From positions 13,395,001 through 13,459,000 of the forward strand of contig OY756966.1 in assembly GCA_963580455.1 (NCBI GenBank): a DNA stretch of 64,000 nt, in the 5' to 3' direction. The position numbers were made by a program, and so were the translations under genes. Source of the DNA: Euonymus europaeus (lineage: Eukaryota; Streptophyta; Magnoliopsida; Celastrales; Celastraceae). The notes beneath the pieces were generated by a model. That model made no database searches and was not told the DNA's origin. It was given only the letters and a program-made list of their open reading frames with translations. Shown here piece after piece: positions 50,901 to 61,640 of the stretch (position 1 is the stretch's first letter; every line of letters starts with the position of its first letter).

Positions 50901-53219
50901 CTTTACTGGTCGGTTACCAGGTTTGATACTCAGATGGTGAGTGATAACATCAGCACTGATACCCGGCATCTCATGTGCACTCCATGCAAATGTGGTGATG
51001 TTCTCCAAAAGTAGATTCATCAAGCCTTCGCTTAAATCTTTGCTAAGCTCGGAACCATAGTACAATTTCTTCTCCGTTGCATGCTCGACAGGGAGAGCAA
51101 TGAGTTGTTCGCCTGGCGAGGGCTTCGAGATTTGATTGTTCTGATCAGCTGCCAACTCTATGATCGAGACTGGCTTTTTCTTTTCTTTAAGATCGGTCAC
51201 ATACATCTGGCGGGCGAGCTTTTGGTCGCCCTGAACTTCTCCTACTCCTTGATCAGTGGGGAATTTCATTTTCAGGTAATAAGTTGAGACAACTGCTCGG
51301 GCCTTATGAAGCAGTGGTCTGCCAATCAACGCGTTGTATGGGGTCTTCACATCGACGACCAGAAGTTCCACCATAAATAATTTTGATCTCGGGTAATCAC
51401 CCAAGGTTATGGGTAGACTTATTATCCCGACAGGGACAACTTGTTCTCCCGTGAAACCGTATAGGGGTGAAGAAAACTTCTTCAAGCTCTCTCTCGGAAG
51501 GTTCATCTGTTTGAAGGCATGATAGAAAAGAACATCTGCTGCGCTCCCGTTATCAATCAAGACCTTCTTGACCGTGTAGTTGGCGATGATAACATCAATG
51601 ACCAACGCATCGTCATGGGGCTGGTGCAGACCATCCCCGTCTTTCTCCGAGAATGTTATCTTCTCCTCCCCCGTTCTCGTTCTCTTTGAATTCTCGTGGA
51701 TCTGATGCACAGTCCGAGCATATGCTCTCCTCCCAGATGAACTTTCTCCTCCCGAAGCTAGGCCACCGACTATCATACCAATGGTACCAGCCGTTCCACG
51801 ATTTCGATGACGAGGGGATTCCTCTCGCCGCCTCCTCTGTCGCCTGTCTTCATTCTCTCTTAGGCCTCTTGGATTTTCTTTTCTTCCTTCTCTTTCTCGT
51901 TTGTCTCCCACCGAGCTAGTAAAACGCTTAAGGTATCCTCTCCGGATTAAGTTTTCTACCTCGTCTTTCAGGTGGCGACATTCATCAGTGTCGTGACCAG
52001 GGCCCCGGTGGAATTTACAATACTTGTCGCTCTCCATCCTACCTGGACTTGGCTTCTTCTTTGCCGGCCACCTGACGATGTCACGATCCTGTATCTCATT
52101 CAATACTCTTTTCAAAGAAGAATTGAGTGGAGTGTAGGAATCATATCTCTCAAGTTTGGCTCGGTCATCTCTTCTGGTGAATGATCTACTGAATCCACTA
52201 TTTTTCCTCTCTGTTCGTCGACCACCGTCTGACCTTCTCCTCGGGGGAGATCTGTCTAAGGATTGCTCCGCTACATGTGGTTCAGCCATCATTTCGTCAG
52301 CAGTAATGTATTTTTCAACTCTTGAGAGCAGTTCGGGGATACTTTTCGGATTCTTTTTCGACAATGAATGCTTTAGCGTCACATGTCGCACCCCAGTCGT
52401 GAAGGCTGTAATGGCTATGATCGGCTGAAGGTCCGGTATCTCTAAGCAATCGCTGTTGAACCGAGTTACAAATTCCCTCAAACTCTCCTGCGGTTTCTGT
52501 CTAATGGTAACCAGTGTGGCATTGGTCTTCTTCACCGGTCTTGAGCTTGCAAAATGAGCAACGAACCTGTTTGTTAGGTCGTCAAAACTGTGAATGCTGC
52601 CTTGTGGCAGAGCTCTGAACCAACGCCTTGCCACTCCGACAAGCGAGACTGGGAAGATCTTGCAGCAAGCTTCCTGAGAGGCCCGCTGAAACTCCATCAT
52701 GGTTTGAAAGCCGATAACATGGTCTAGGGGATCCCCTGTTCCATTATACTTTTCCACACTGGTAACCTTAAAGCTTGTCGGTACCCGAGCTTGTTGCACC
52801 TCGGCCGACAATGGAGTCAAGTTCCTATCCCAGTCCATTGTATCCAAGAAGGGACGACCTTGCAAAGCAGCTATTTTGCGATCCACTACCCCCTCGATGA
52901 ACTTGCTATCCCCCTCGTAAGTATGAGTGGGCTGAGTTCTTCGAGCAATAGTTACCGAGGTTCCTGGAACGTCGGGATTTCTTGACTCATCAGTTTGAGA
53001 GTGGTCATTTCTCGTCTCATGAGAAATGCTCTCATTTCGGATTGGTTGGTGACCTTGCACTTGTCCTTGGATCGTATCCAGGCGTTGCGCGAGAACATTC
53101 ATCTGTTGCAATAGTTCAGCGATCTGATCTTGCATCAATGGTTGAGGCTGCTGCTCGGCATTTTCGTTTGCTGCCTCAGCCTGTTGTTCTTCTCCTCTAA
53201 AAGCTCTAGCCCGAACCAT
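47916..53219 (-). CDS. Gag-Pol polyprotein of a Tat/Retand-like Ty3/gypsy element (1767 aa)
   Basis: One unbroken frame; the start chosen is the first ATG (53219), 37 bp inside the 5' LTR boundary, and the stop is TAA. The frame is open further upstream into the LTR to a TTG at 53279, which I do not use. Domains, numbered from the ATG: gag capsid (about 150-310, with ARRWFRALP); CX2HX4HX4C knuckle (about 399-413); aspartic protease with D556-N-G-S; RT with D862 in LDAYSG and Y924-V-D-D; first RNase H (about 1068-1185) whose usual first Asp is Ala (A1073); second RNase H with D1206, E1244, D1268, D1318; integrase with H1422/H1429/C1460/C1463 and D1492-X59-D1552-X35-E1588; and a C-terminal WEGPF segment ending in RRYYV without a chromodomain. 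All motifs of RT, the second RNase H and integrase are present, so the element may be autonomous. Gag and Pol share one frame, so their ratio must be set by processing rather than frameshifting. Confidence 0.96.
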   Translation of the reverse strand: MVRARAFRGEEQQAEAANENAEQQPQPLMQDQIAELLQQMNVLAQRLDTIQGQVQGHQPIRNESISHETRNDHSQTDESRNPDVPGTSVTIARRTQPTHTYEGDSKFIEGVVDRKIAALQGRPFLDTMDWDRNLTPLSAEVQQARVPTSFKVTSVEKYNGTGDPLDHVIGFQTMMEFQRASQEACCKIFPVSLVGVARRWFRALPQGSIHSFDDLTNRFVAHFASSRPVKKTNATLVTIRQKPQESLREFVTRFNSDCLEIPDLQPIIAITAFTTGVRHVTLKHSLSKKNPKSIPELLSRVEKYITADEMMAEPHVAEQSLDRSPPRRRSDGGRRTERKNSGFSRSFTRRDDRAKLERYDSYTPLNSSLKRVLNEIQDRDIVRWPAKKKPSPGRMESDKYCKFHRGPGHDTDECRHLKDEVENLIRRGYLKRFTSSVGDKREREGRKENPRGLRENEDRRQRRRREESPRHRNRGTAGTIGMIVGGLASGGESSSGRRAYARTVHQIHENSKRTRTGEEKITFSEKDGDGLHQPHDDALVIDVIIANYTVKKVLIDNGSAADVLFYHAFKQMNLPRESLKKFSSPLYGFTGEQVVPVGIISLPITLGDYPRSKLFMVELLVVDVKTPYNALIGRPLLHKARAVVSTYYLKMKFPTDQGVGEVQGDQKLARQMYVTDLKEKKKPVSIIELAADQNNQISKPSPGEQLIALPVEHATEKKLYYGSELSKDLSEGLMNLLLENITTFAWSAHEMPGISADVITHHLSIKPGNRPVKQKKRNFAQDRQEAIKTEVNKLLDADFIREVQYPEWLSNVVMVAKQNGKWRMCVDFTHLNKACPKDSYPLPKIDQLVDATSGKGLLSFLDAYSGYHQIQMHQDDEEHTSFVTPEGTYCYQVMPFGLKNAGATYQRLVNKMFSPMLGKTVEAYVDDIVVKSKKPEEHLGDLQDVFNVLNNFGMKLNPEKCAFGVSSGKFLGFLISKRGIEVNPEKVLAIINMQAPRNKKEVQQLTGRTAALNRFLARSGDRCKHFFNALKQTTDFEWNEHCQEAFEELKSYLSRPPLLTAPKEGEPLSLYLATTEHAVSAVLVSEGEDKVQRPIYYTSKILTAIEKRYAKAERMALALVTTARKLRPYFQAHTITVLTDQPLKSILQNPDISGRLIKWSVELSEFDICFEPRRAIKAQALADFVTECQHPLEEEAPQEQWQLFVDGSTNKDGSGAGILLLGLGGMTTEYALRFQFKASNNEAEYEALLAGLKLAIELEVRNLLIHSDSQLVTEQVRGEYEARGSNMIKYLAKAKELMSEIPNVEILRVPREENQQADVLARLASTSKKDHASSVRIEILPKPSIFVKEIAEINTERSWMDAIRAFLTEGQLPEDRNEAKSIRARAARYSIIQGTLYRRSYTLPYLKCLAPRESDYALREVHGGICGSHSGARTLANKVLRCGYYWPTMNKDAKELVRKCDKCQRHANISHHPPSEITVMENPCPFAQWGLDLLGPFPQATAQRKFLIVAVDYFTKWVEAEPLATITDHKVKDFIWKTIVCRYGVPRILVTDNGRQFVSANIRQFCDEHGINLRVTAVAHPQANGQVEVINRIILQGIKARLDQAKGLWTEQLHSVLWSYRTTPRTSTGETPFSLVFGSEAVIPVEIGVPTPRITEFEESGNSDLLLNNLDFLEEARETARIRIAAYKQRTARYYNKRVRTRKFSEGDWVLRKAAAAGRHPGKLGETWEGPFRVIKVLLDGTYKLENPEKPGEMRPWNAENLRRYYV

Positions 53220-53235
53220 AATTTTTGTTATGGAT

Positions 53236-53252
53236 TCCCACAGACGGCGCCA
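53236..53252 (-). other. Primer-binding site
   Basis: On the minus strand, three bases after the 5' LTR, TGGCGCCGTCTGTGGGA begins with TGGCGCCGT. That matches the 3' end of plant tRNA-Asp, the usual primer for Tat and Athila elements, by recall. Complementarity beyond the first nine bases is partial. Confidence 0.75.
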
Positions 53253-53532
53253 ATCTGATGACGTCCTAAATCGGTCCAAGACGTATCAGGATAGGTTTGA
53301 ACAAGAGCTTTCTCGTCTGTTGATGTCCTTCCTCAGATTAGCTTCTCTCCGATAATAGAATGATCCTGTGACAAAGAGCAAACGTAAGCTAGAGGCCCGC
53401 CAGAGAGTGTTCTCTGGCGTTGGCGCTCCGACGCTCAAGTCAGATGCGAGCACAAAGGAACTCTGTGAAGTGCACTGCTCGGTGCTCTTGTAATTAGTCA
53501 AAAAATCCTCCCCCTTTACCTGAGGGTTTGCC

Positions 53533-53543
53533 CCTTTTTATAG
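53533..53543 (-). promoter_or_regulatory. LTR promoter TATA box
   Basis: The minus strand reads CTATAAAAAGG, a strong plant TATA box, about 160 bp from the U3 end. Transcription would start roughly 30 bp further along the minus strand, near 53500, and read through the primer-binding site into Gag-Pol. The same motif in the 3' LTR is at 44661-44671. Confidence 0.75.
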
Positions 53544-53660
53544 TGAAGGTAGTTCCTGTTTGGGTAGTTCATGACAGCTTTTTACCACTCTGAGGATGAG
53601 TACCGAGGAACGTGCATCCTTCTTCTCGGTACCGAGCATGAAGCTGTTGACAATTACATC

Positions 53661-53666
53661 CACGTG
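53661..53666. promoter_or_regulatory. G-box (CACGTG) in U3
   Basis: A palindromic CACGTG lies about 120 bp upstream of the LTR TATA box, and its equivalent is at 44789-44794. G-boxes bind plant bZIP and bHLH factors and occur in stress- or light-responsive promoters. Use here is inference. Confidence 0.45.
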
Positions 53667-53702
53667 TCATGTTGTCATTGTAGGAGAAAATTATCCTCAT
53701 CA

Positions 53703-53707
53703 CTTAT
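53703..53707. other. Target-site duplication, right copy (CTTAT)
   Basis: Matches 44379-44383. The following ACTCGTAAAG continues the broken monomer exactly: 67 bp on the left plus 93 bp on the right make 160. Confidence 0.95.
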
Positions 53708-56520
53708 ACTCGTAAAGTTTGACATAGAAGAACAATAAAAAGTCTATCCCGAACAACTTTGATAGTCCGAAGTTGCTCAACTCTCTCTATGGAGGAGCTT
53801 TTAACTGTTTTGTCTATTTGTCATAGAAAGTTGGTGTTTTGGCATCGAAATAATGTAGGAAGCTTATAATCGTAAAATTTGACATAGCAGAACAATAAAA
53901 ATTCTATCCCGAGCAACTTTCACAGTCTTAAGTTGCTCAACTCTCTCTATGGAGGAGCATTTAACGGTTTTGTCCATTTGTCAAAGAAAGTTGGTGTTTT
54001 GGCATCGAATTAATCTCTGAAGCTTATACTCGTAAAATTTGACATATGAGAACAACTAAAATTCTATCCCGAGCAACTTTGATAGTCCGAAGTTGCTCAA
54101 CTCTCTTTATGGAGGAGCTTTAAACGGTTTTGTCCATTTGTCATAAAAAGTTGGTGTTTTGGCATCGAAATAATGTAGGAAGCTTATACTCGTAAAATTT
54201 GACATAGAAGAACAATAAAAAGTCTATCCCGAGCAACTTTGATAGTCCGAAGTTGCTCAACTCTCTCTATGGAGGAGCTTTTAACGGTTTTGTCCATTTG
54301 TCAAAGAAAGTTGGTGTTTTGGCATCGAAATAATCTAGGAAGCTTATACTCATAAAATTTGACATATAAGAACAATAGAAATTGTACACCGAGCAACTTT
54401 GATGGTTCGAAGTTGCTCAACTCTCTCTATGGAGGAGCTTTTAACGTTTTTGTGTATTTGTCATAGAAAGTTGGTGTTTTGGACTCGAAATAATCTATGA
54501 AGCTTATACTCGTAAAATTTGACATAGAAGAACAATTAAAAGTCTATCCCGAGCAACTTTGATAGTCCGAAGTTGCTCAACTCTCTCTATAGAGGAGCTT
54601 TTAACGGTTTTGTCTATTTGTCATAGAAAGTTGGTGTTTTGGCATCGAAATAAGGTAGGAAGCTTATACTCATAAAATTTGACATAGAAGAACAATGAAA
54701 AGTGTACATCGAGCAACTTTCACAGTCCGAAGTTGCTCAACTCTCTCTATGGAGGAGCTTTTAACGGTTTTGTCTATTTGTCATAGAATGTTGGTTTTTT
54801 GGCATCGAAATAATGTAGGAAGCTTATACTCATAAAATTTGACATAGAAGAACAATTAAAAGTCTATTCCGACCAACTTTGATAGTCCGAAGTTTCTCAA
54901 CTCTCTCTATGGAGGAGCTTTTAACGGTTTTGTCCATTTGTCATAGAAAGTTGGTGTTTTGGCATCGAAAAAATGTAGGAAGCTTATACTCGTAAAGTTT
55001 GACATAGAAGAACAATAAAAAGTCTATCCCGAACAACTTTGATAGTCCGAAGTTGCTCAACTCTCTCTATGGAGGAGCTTTTAACTGTTTTGTCTATTTG
55101 TCATAGAAAGTTGGTGTTTTGGCATCGAAATAATGTAGGAAGCTTATAATCGTAAAATTTGACATAGGAGAACAATAAAAAGTCTATCTCGAGCAACTTT
55201 CACAGTCTGAAGTTGCTCAACTCTCTCTATAGAGGAGCTTTTAACGGTTTTGTCCATTTGTCAAAGAAAGTTAGTGTTTTGGCATCGAATTAATCTCCGA
55301 AGCTTATACTCGTAAAATTTGACATATGAGAACAATAGAAATTGTACAACGAGCAACTTTGATGGTCCAAAGTTGCTCAACTCTCTCTATGGAGGAGCTT
55401 TTAACGGTATTGTCCATTTGTCATAGAAAATTGGTGTTTTGGCATCGAAATAATGTAGGAAGCTTATACTCGTAAAATTTGACATAGAAGAACAATTAAA
55501 AGTCTATCCCGAGCAACTTTGATAGTCCGAAGTTTCTCAACTCTCTCTATGGAGGAGCTTTTAACGTTTTTGTCCATTTGTCATAGAAAGTTGGTTTTTT
55601 TGCATCGAAATAATGTAGGAAGCTTATACTCGTAAAATTTGACATATGAGAACAATAAAAAGTCTATCCCGAGGAACTTTGATAGTCCGAAGTTGCTCAA
55701 CTCTCTCTATCGGGGAGCTTTTAACATTTTTGTCTATTTGTCATAGAAAGTTGGTGTTTTGGCATCGAAATAATGTAGGAAGCTTATACTCGTAAAATTT
55801 GACATAGAAGAACAACTAAAATTCTATCCCGAGCAACTTTGATAGTCCGAAGTTGCTCAACTCTCTCTATGGAGGAGCTTTTAACGGTTTTGTCCATTTG
55901 TCAAAGAAAGTTGGTGTTTTGGCATCGAAATAATCTAGGAAGCTTATACTCATAAAATTTGACATATAAGAACAATAGAAATTGTACACCGAGCAACTTT
56001 GATGGTCCGAAGTTGCTCAACTCTCTCTATGGGGGAGCTTTTAACGTTTTTGTCCATTTGTCATAGAAAGTTGGTGTTTTGGACTCGAAATAATCTATGA
56101 AGCTTATACTCGTAAAATTTGACATAGAAGAACAATAAAAAGTCTATCCCGAGCAACTTTGATAGTCCGAAGTTGCTCAACTCTCTCTATGGAGGAGCTT
56201 TTAACGGTTTTGTCAATTTGTCATAGAAAGTTGGTTTTTTGGCATCGAAATAATGTAGGAAGCTTATACTCGTAAAATTTGACATAGAAGAACAATAAAA
56301 AGTCTATCCCGAGCAACTTTGATAGTCCGAAGTTGCTCAACTCTCTCTATCGGGGAGCTTTTAACATTTTTGTCTATTTGTCATAGAAAGTTGGTGTTTT
56401 GGCATCGAAATAATGTAGGAAGCTTATACTCGTAAAATTTGACATAGAAGAACAACTAAAATTCTATCCCGAGCAACTTTGATAGTCCGAAGTTGCTCAA
56501 CTCTCTCTATGGAGGAGCTT

Positions 56521-57480
56521 TTAACGGTATTGTCCATTTGTCATAGAAAATTGGTGTTTTGGCATCGAAATAATGTAGGAAGCTTATACTCGTAAAGTTT
56601 GACATAGAAGAACAATAAAAAGTCTATCCCGAACAACTTTGATAGTCCGAAGTTGCTCAACTCTCTCTATGGAGGAGCTTTTAACTGTTTTGTCTATTTG
56701 TCATAGAAAGTTGGTGTTTTGGCATCGAAATAATGTAGGAAGCTTATAATCGTAAAATTTGACATAGCAGAACAATAAAAAGTCTATCTCGAGCAACTTT
56801 CACAGTCTGAAGTTGCTCAACTCTCTCTATAGAGGAGCTTTTAACGGTTTTGTCCATTTGTCAAAGAAAGTTAGTGTTTTGGCATCGAATTAATCTCTGA
56901 AGCTTATACTCGTAAAATTTGACATATGAGAACAATAGAAATTGTACAACGAGCAACTTTGATTGTCCGAAGTTGCTCAACTCTCTCTATGGAGGAGCTT
57001 TTAACGGTATTGTCCATTTGTCATAGAAAATTGGTGTTTTGGCATCGAAATAATGTAGGAAGCTTATACTCGTAAAGTTTGACATAGAAGAACAATAAAA
57101 AGTCTATCCCGAACAACTTTGATAGTCCGAAGTTGCTCAACTCTCTCTATGGAGGAGCTTTTAACTGTTTTGTCTATTTGTCATAGAAAGTTGGTGTTTT
57201 GGCATCGAAATAATGTAGGAAGCTTATAATCGTAAAATTTGACATAGCAGAACAATAAAAAGTCTATCTCGAGCAACTTTCACAGTCTGAAGTTGCTCAA
57301 CTCTCTCTATAGAGGAGCTTTTAACGGTTTTGTCCATTTGTCAAAGAAAGTTAGTGTTTTGGCATCGAATTAATCTCTGAAGCTTATACTCGTAAAATTT
57401 GACATATGAGAACAATAGAAATTGTACAACGAGCAACTTTGATGGTCCGAAGTTGCTCAACTCTCTCTATGGAGGAGCTT
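56521..57480. repeat. 3-monomer tandem duplication (480 bp)
   Basis: 56521-57000 and 57001-57480 carry the same three monomers in order (ACGGTATTGTCC, TTAACTGTTTT, TAGAGGAGC / TTAGTGTTTT variants). I saw one mismatch: GATTGTCCG near 56961 versus GATGGTCCG near 57441. Confidence 0.88.
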
Positions 57481-60400
57481 TTAACGGTATTGTCCATTTG
57501 TCGTAGAAAATTGGTGTTTTGGCATCGAAATAATGTAGGAAGCTTATACTCGTAAAATTTGACATAGAAGAACAATTAAAAGTCTATCCCGAGCAACTTT
57601 GATAGTCCGAAGTTTCTCAACTCTCTCTATGGAGGAGCTTTTAACGTTTTTGTCCATTTGTCATAGAAAGTTGGTTTTTTTGCATCGAAATAATGTAGGA
57701 AGCTTATACTCGTAAAATTTGACATATGAGAACAATAAAAAGTCTATCCCGAGCAACTTTGATAGTCCGAAGTTGCTCAACTCTCTCTATCGGGGAGCTT
57801 TTAACATTTTTGTCTATTTGTCATAGAAAGTTGGTGTTTTGGCATCGAAATAATGTAGGAAGCTTATACTCGTAAAATTTGACATAGAAGAACAACTAAA
57901 ATTCTATCCCGAGCAACTTTGATAGTCCGAAGTTGCTCAACTCTCTCTATGGAGGAACTTTTAACGGTTTTGTCCATTTGTCAAAGAAAGTTGGTGTTTT
58001 GGCATCGAAATAATCTAGGAAGCTTATACTCATAAAATTTGACATATAAGAACAATAGAAATTGTACACCGAGCAACTTTGATGGTCCGAAGTTGCTCAA
58101 CTCTCTCTATGGGGGAGCTTTTAACGTTTTTGTCCATTTGTCATAGAAAGTTGGTGTTTTGGACTCGAAATAATCTATGAAGCTTATACTCGTAAAATTT
58201 GACATAGAAGAACAATAAAAAGTCTATCCCGAGCAACTTTGATAGTCCGAAGTTGCTCAACTCTCTCTATGGAGGAGCTTTTAACGGTTTTGTCAATTTG
58301 TCATAGAAAGTTGGTTTTTTGGCATCGAAATAATGTAGGAAGCTTATACTCGTAAAATTTGACATAGAAGAACAATAAAAAGTCTATCCCGAGCAACTTT
58401 GATAGTCCGAAGTTGCTCAACTCTCTCTATCGGGGAGCTTTTAACATTTTTGTCTATTTGTCATAGAAGGTTGGTGTTTTGGCATCGAAATAATGTAGGA
58501 AGCTTATACTCGTAAAATTTGACATAGAAGAACAACTAAAATTCTATCCCGAGCAACTTTGATAGTCCGAAGTTGCTCAACTCTCTCTATGGAGGAGCTT
58601 TTAACGGTTTTGTCCATTTGTCAAAGAAAGTTGGTGTTTTGGCATCGAAATAATCTAGGAAGCTTATACTCATAAAATTTGACATATAAGAACAATAGAA
58701 ATTGTACACCGAGCAACTTTGATGGTCCGAAGTTGCTCAACTCTCTCTATGGGGGAGCTTTTAACGTTTTTGTCCATTTGTCATAGAAAGTTGTTGTTTT
58801 GGACTCGAAATAATCTATGAAGCTTATACTCGTAAAATTTGACATAGAAGAACAATAAAAAGTCTATCCCGAGCAACTTTGATAGTCCGAAGTTGCTCAA
58901 CTCTCTCTATGGAGGAGCTTTTAACGGTTTTGTCAATTTGTCATAGAAAGTTGGTTTTTTGGCATCGAAATAATGTAGGAAGCTTATACTCGTAAAATTT
59001 GACATAGAAGAACAATAAAAAGTCTATCCCGAGCAACTTTGATAGTCCGAAGTTGCTCAACTCTCTCTATGGAGGAGCTTTTAACGGTTTTGTCCATTTG
59101 TCATAGAAAGTTGGTTTTTTGGCATCGAAATAATGTAGGAAGCTTATACTCGTAAAATTTGACATAGAAGAACAATAAAAAGTCTATCCCGAGCAACTTT
59201 GATAGTCCGAAGTTGCTCAACTCTCTCTATCGGGGAGCTTTTAACATTTTTGTCTATTTGTCATAGAAAGTTGGTGTTTTGGCATCGAAATAATGTAGGA
59301 AGCTTATACTCGTAAAATTTGACATAGAAGAACAACTAAAATTCTATCCCGAGCAACTTTGATAGTCCGAAGTTGCTCAACTCTCTCTATGGAGGAACTT
59401 TTAACGGTTTTGTCCATTTGTCAAAGAAAGTTGGTGTTTTGGCATCGAAATAATCTAGGAAGCTTATACTCATAAAATTTGACATATAAGAACAATAGAA
59501 ATTGTACACCGAGCAACTTTGATGGTCCGAAGTTGCTCAACTCTCTCTATGGAGGAGCTTTTAACGGTATTGTCCATTTGTCGTAGAAAATTGGTGTTTT
59601 GGCATCGAAATAATGTAGGAAGCTTATACTCGTAAAATTTGACATAGAAGAACAATTAAAAGTCTATCCCGAGCAACTTTGATAGTCCGAAGTTTCTCAA
59701 CTCTCTCTATGGAGGAGCTTTTAACGTTTTTGTCCATTTGTCATAGAAAGTTGGTTTTTTTGCATCGAAATAATGTAGGAAGCTTATACTCGTAAAATTT
59801 GACATATGAGAACAATAAAAAGTCTATCCCGAGCAACTTTGATAGTCCGAAGTTGCTCAACTCTCTCTATCGGGGAGCTTTTAACATTTTTGTCTATTTG
59901 TCATAGAAAGTTGGTGTTTTGGCATCGAAATAATGTAGGAAGCTTATACTCGTAAAATTTGACATAGAAGAACAACTAAAATTCTATCCCGAGCAACTTT
60001 GATAGTCCGAAGTTGCTCAACTCTCTCTATGGAGGAACTTTTAACGGTTTTGTCCATTTGTCAAAGAAAGTTGGTGTTTTGGCATCGAAATAATCTAGGA
60101 AGCTTATACTCATAAAATTTGACATATAAGAACAATAGAAATTGTACACCGAGCAACTTTGATGGTCCGAAGTTGCTCAACTCTCTCTATGGGGGAGCTT
60201 TTAACGTTTTTGTCCATTTGTCATAGAAAGTTGGTGTTTTGGACTCGAAATAATCTATGAAGCTTATACTCGTAAAATTTGACATAGAAGAACAATAAAA
60301 AGTCTATCCCGAGCAACTTTGATAGTCCGAAGTTGCTCAACTCTCTCTATGGAGGAGCTTTTAACGGTTTTGTCAATTTGTCATAGAAAGTTGGTTTTTT

Positions 60401-61640
60401 GGCATCGAAATAATGTAGGAAGCTTATACTCGTAAAATTTGACATAGAAGAACAATAAAAAGTCTATCCCGAGCAACTTTGATAGTCCGAAGTTGCTCAA
60501 CTCTCTCTATCGGGGAGCTTTTAACATTTTTGTCTATTTGTCATAGAAGGTTGGTGTTTTGGCATCGAAATAATGTAGGAAGCTTATACTCGTAAAATTT
60601 GACATAGAAGAACAACTAAAATTCTATCCCGAGCAACTTTGATAGTCCGAAGTTGCTCAACTCTCTCTATGGAGGAGCTTTTAACGGTTTTGTCCATTTG
60701 TCAAAGAAAGTTGGTGTTTTGGCATCGAAATAATCTAGGAAGCTTATACTCATAAAATTTGACATATAAGAACAATAGAAATTGTACACCGAGCAACTTT
60801 GATGGTCCGAAGTTGCTCAACTCTCTCTATGGGGGAGCTTTTAACGTTTTTGTCCATTTGTCATAGAAAGTTGTTGTTTTGGACTCGAAATAATCTATGA
60901 AGCTTATACTCGTAAAATTTGACATAGAAGAACAATAAAAAGTCTATCCCGAGCAACTTTGATAGTCCGAAGTTGCTCAACTCTCTCTATGGAGGAGCTT
61001 TTAACGGTTTTGTCAATTTGTCATAGAAAGTTGGTTTTTTGGCATCGAAATAATGTAGGAAGCTTATACTCGTAAAATTTGACATAGAAGAACAATAAAA
61101 AGTCTATCCCGAGCAACTTTGATAGTCCGAAGTTGCTCAACTCTCTCTATGGAGGAGCTTTTAACGGTTTTGTCCATTTGTCATAGAAAGTTGGTTTTTT
61201 GGCATCGAAATAATGTAGGAAGCTTATACTCGTAAAATTTGACATAGAAGAACAATAAAAAGTCTATCCCGAGCAACTTTGATAGTCCGAAGTTGCTCAA
61301 CTCTCTCTATCGGGGAGCTTTTAACATTTTTGTCTATTTGTCATAGAAAGTTGGTGTTTTGGCATCGAAATAATGTAGGAAGCTTATACTCGTAAAATTT
61401 GACATAGAAGAACAACTAAAATTCTATCCCGAGCAACTTTGATAGTCCGAAGTTGCTCAACTCTCTCTATGGAGGAACTTTTAACGGTTTTGTCCATTTG
61501 TCAAAGAAAGTTGGTGTTTTGGCATCGAAATAATCTAGGAAGCTTATACTCATAAAATTTGACATATAAGAACAATAGAAATTGTACACCGAGCAACTTT
61601 GATGGTCCGAAGTTGCTCAACTCTCTCTATGGGGGAGCTT
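57481..61640. repeat. 13-monomer tandem duplication (2080-bp unit), two copies
   Basis: 57481-59560 and 59561-61640 align at an offset of 2080 bp. Both start with a rare TCGTAGAAAATTGG monomer (57501 and 59581) and share TCATAGAAGG (58461 and 60541) and TTGTTGTTTTGG (58791 and 60871). I saw no mismatch until about 59551 and 61631. Confidence 0.9.

Larger units (their letters stand above)
44384..53702 (-). mobile_element. Full-length Ty3/gypsy LTR retrotransposon, Tat/Retand-like, 9319 bp
   Basis: A complete element in minus orientation, so its 5' LTR is at the right. It has 447-bp LTRs at both ends with TGATGA...TCATCA termini, a 5-bp CTTAT target duplication, and a primer-binding site and polypurine tract in the expected places. 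Gag-Pol is one continuous frame with domain order gag, protease, RT, RNase H, second RNase H, integrase. Integrase after RNase H marks Ty3/gypsy. The dual RNase H, the CX2HX4HX4C knuckle and an extra antisense gene between pol and the 3' LTR point to the plant Tat clade, closest in layout to Retand-type elements. There is no chromodomain, so it is not a CRM-type centromeric retrotransposon. LTR divergence is 2 in 447. It contains no nested insertion. Confidence 0.96.
53256..53702 (-). repeat. 5' LTR (447 bp)
   Basis: Partner of 44384-44830, differing at two positions. Read on the minus strand it starts at 53702 (TGATGAGG) and ends at 53256 (GACGTCATCA). U3 holds a G-box and a TATA box, and the end joins the primer-binding site after a 3-bp spacer. 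Confidence 0.97.

Noticed and set aside
48462..53200. Plus-strand frames of 60-93 codons within the Gag-Pol region
   Set aside because: Shadows of the 1767-aa minus-strand polyprotein with no domain or promoter support.
44384..53702. Athila or endogenous-retrovirus-like env gene in place of the extra ORF
   Set aside because: The extra gene is antisense to Gag-Pol and shows basic and coiled-coil segments rather than a signal peptide and transmembrane envelope layout.
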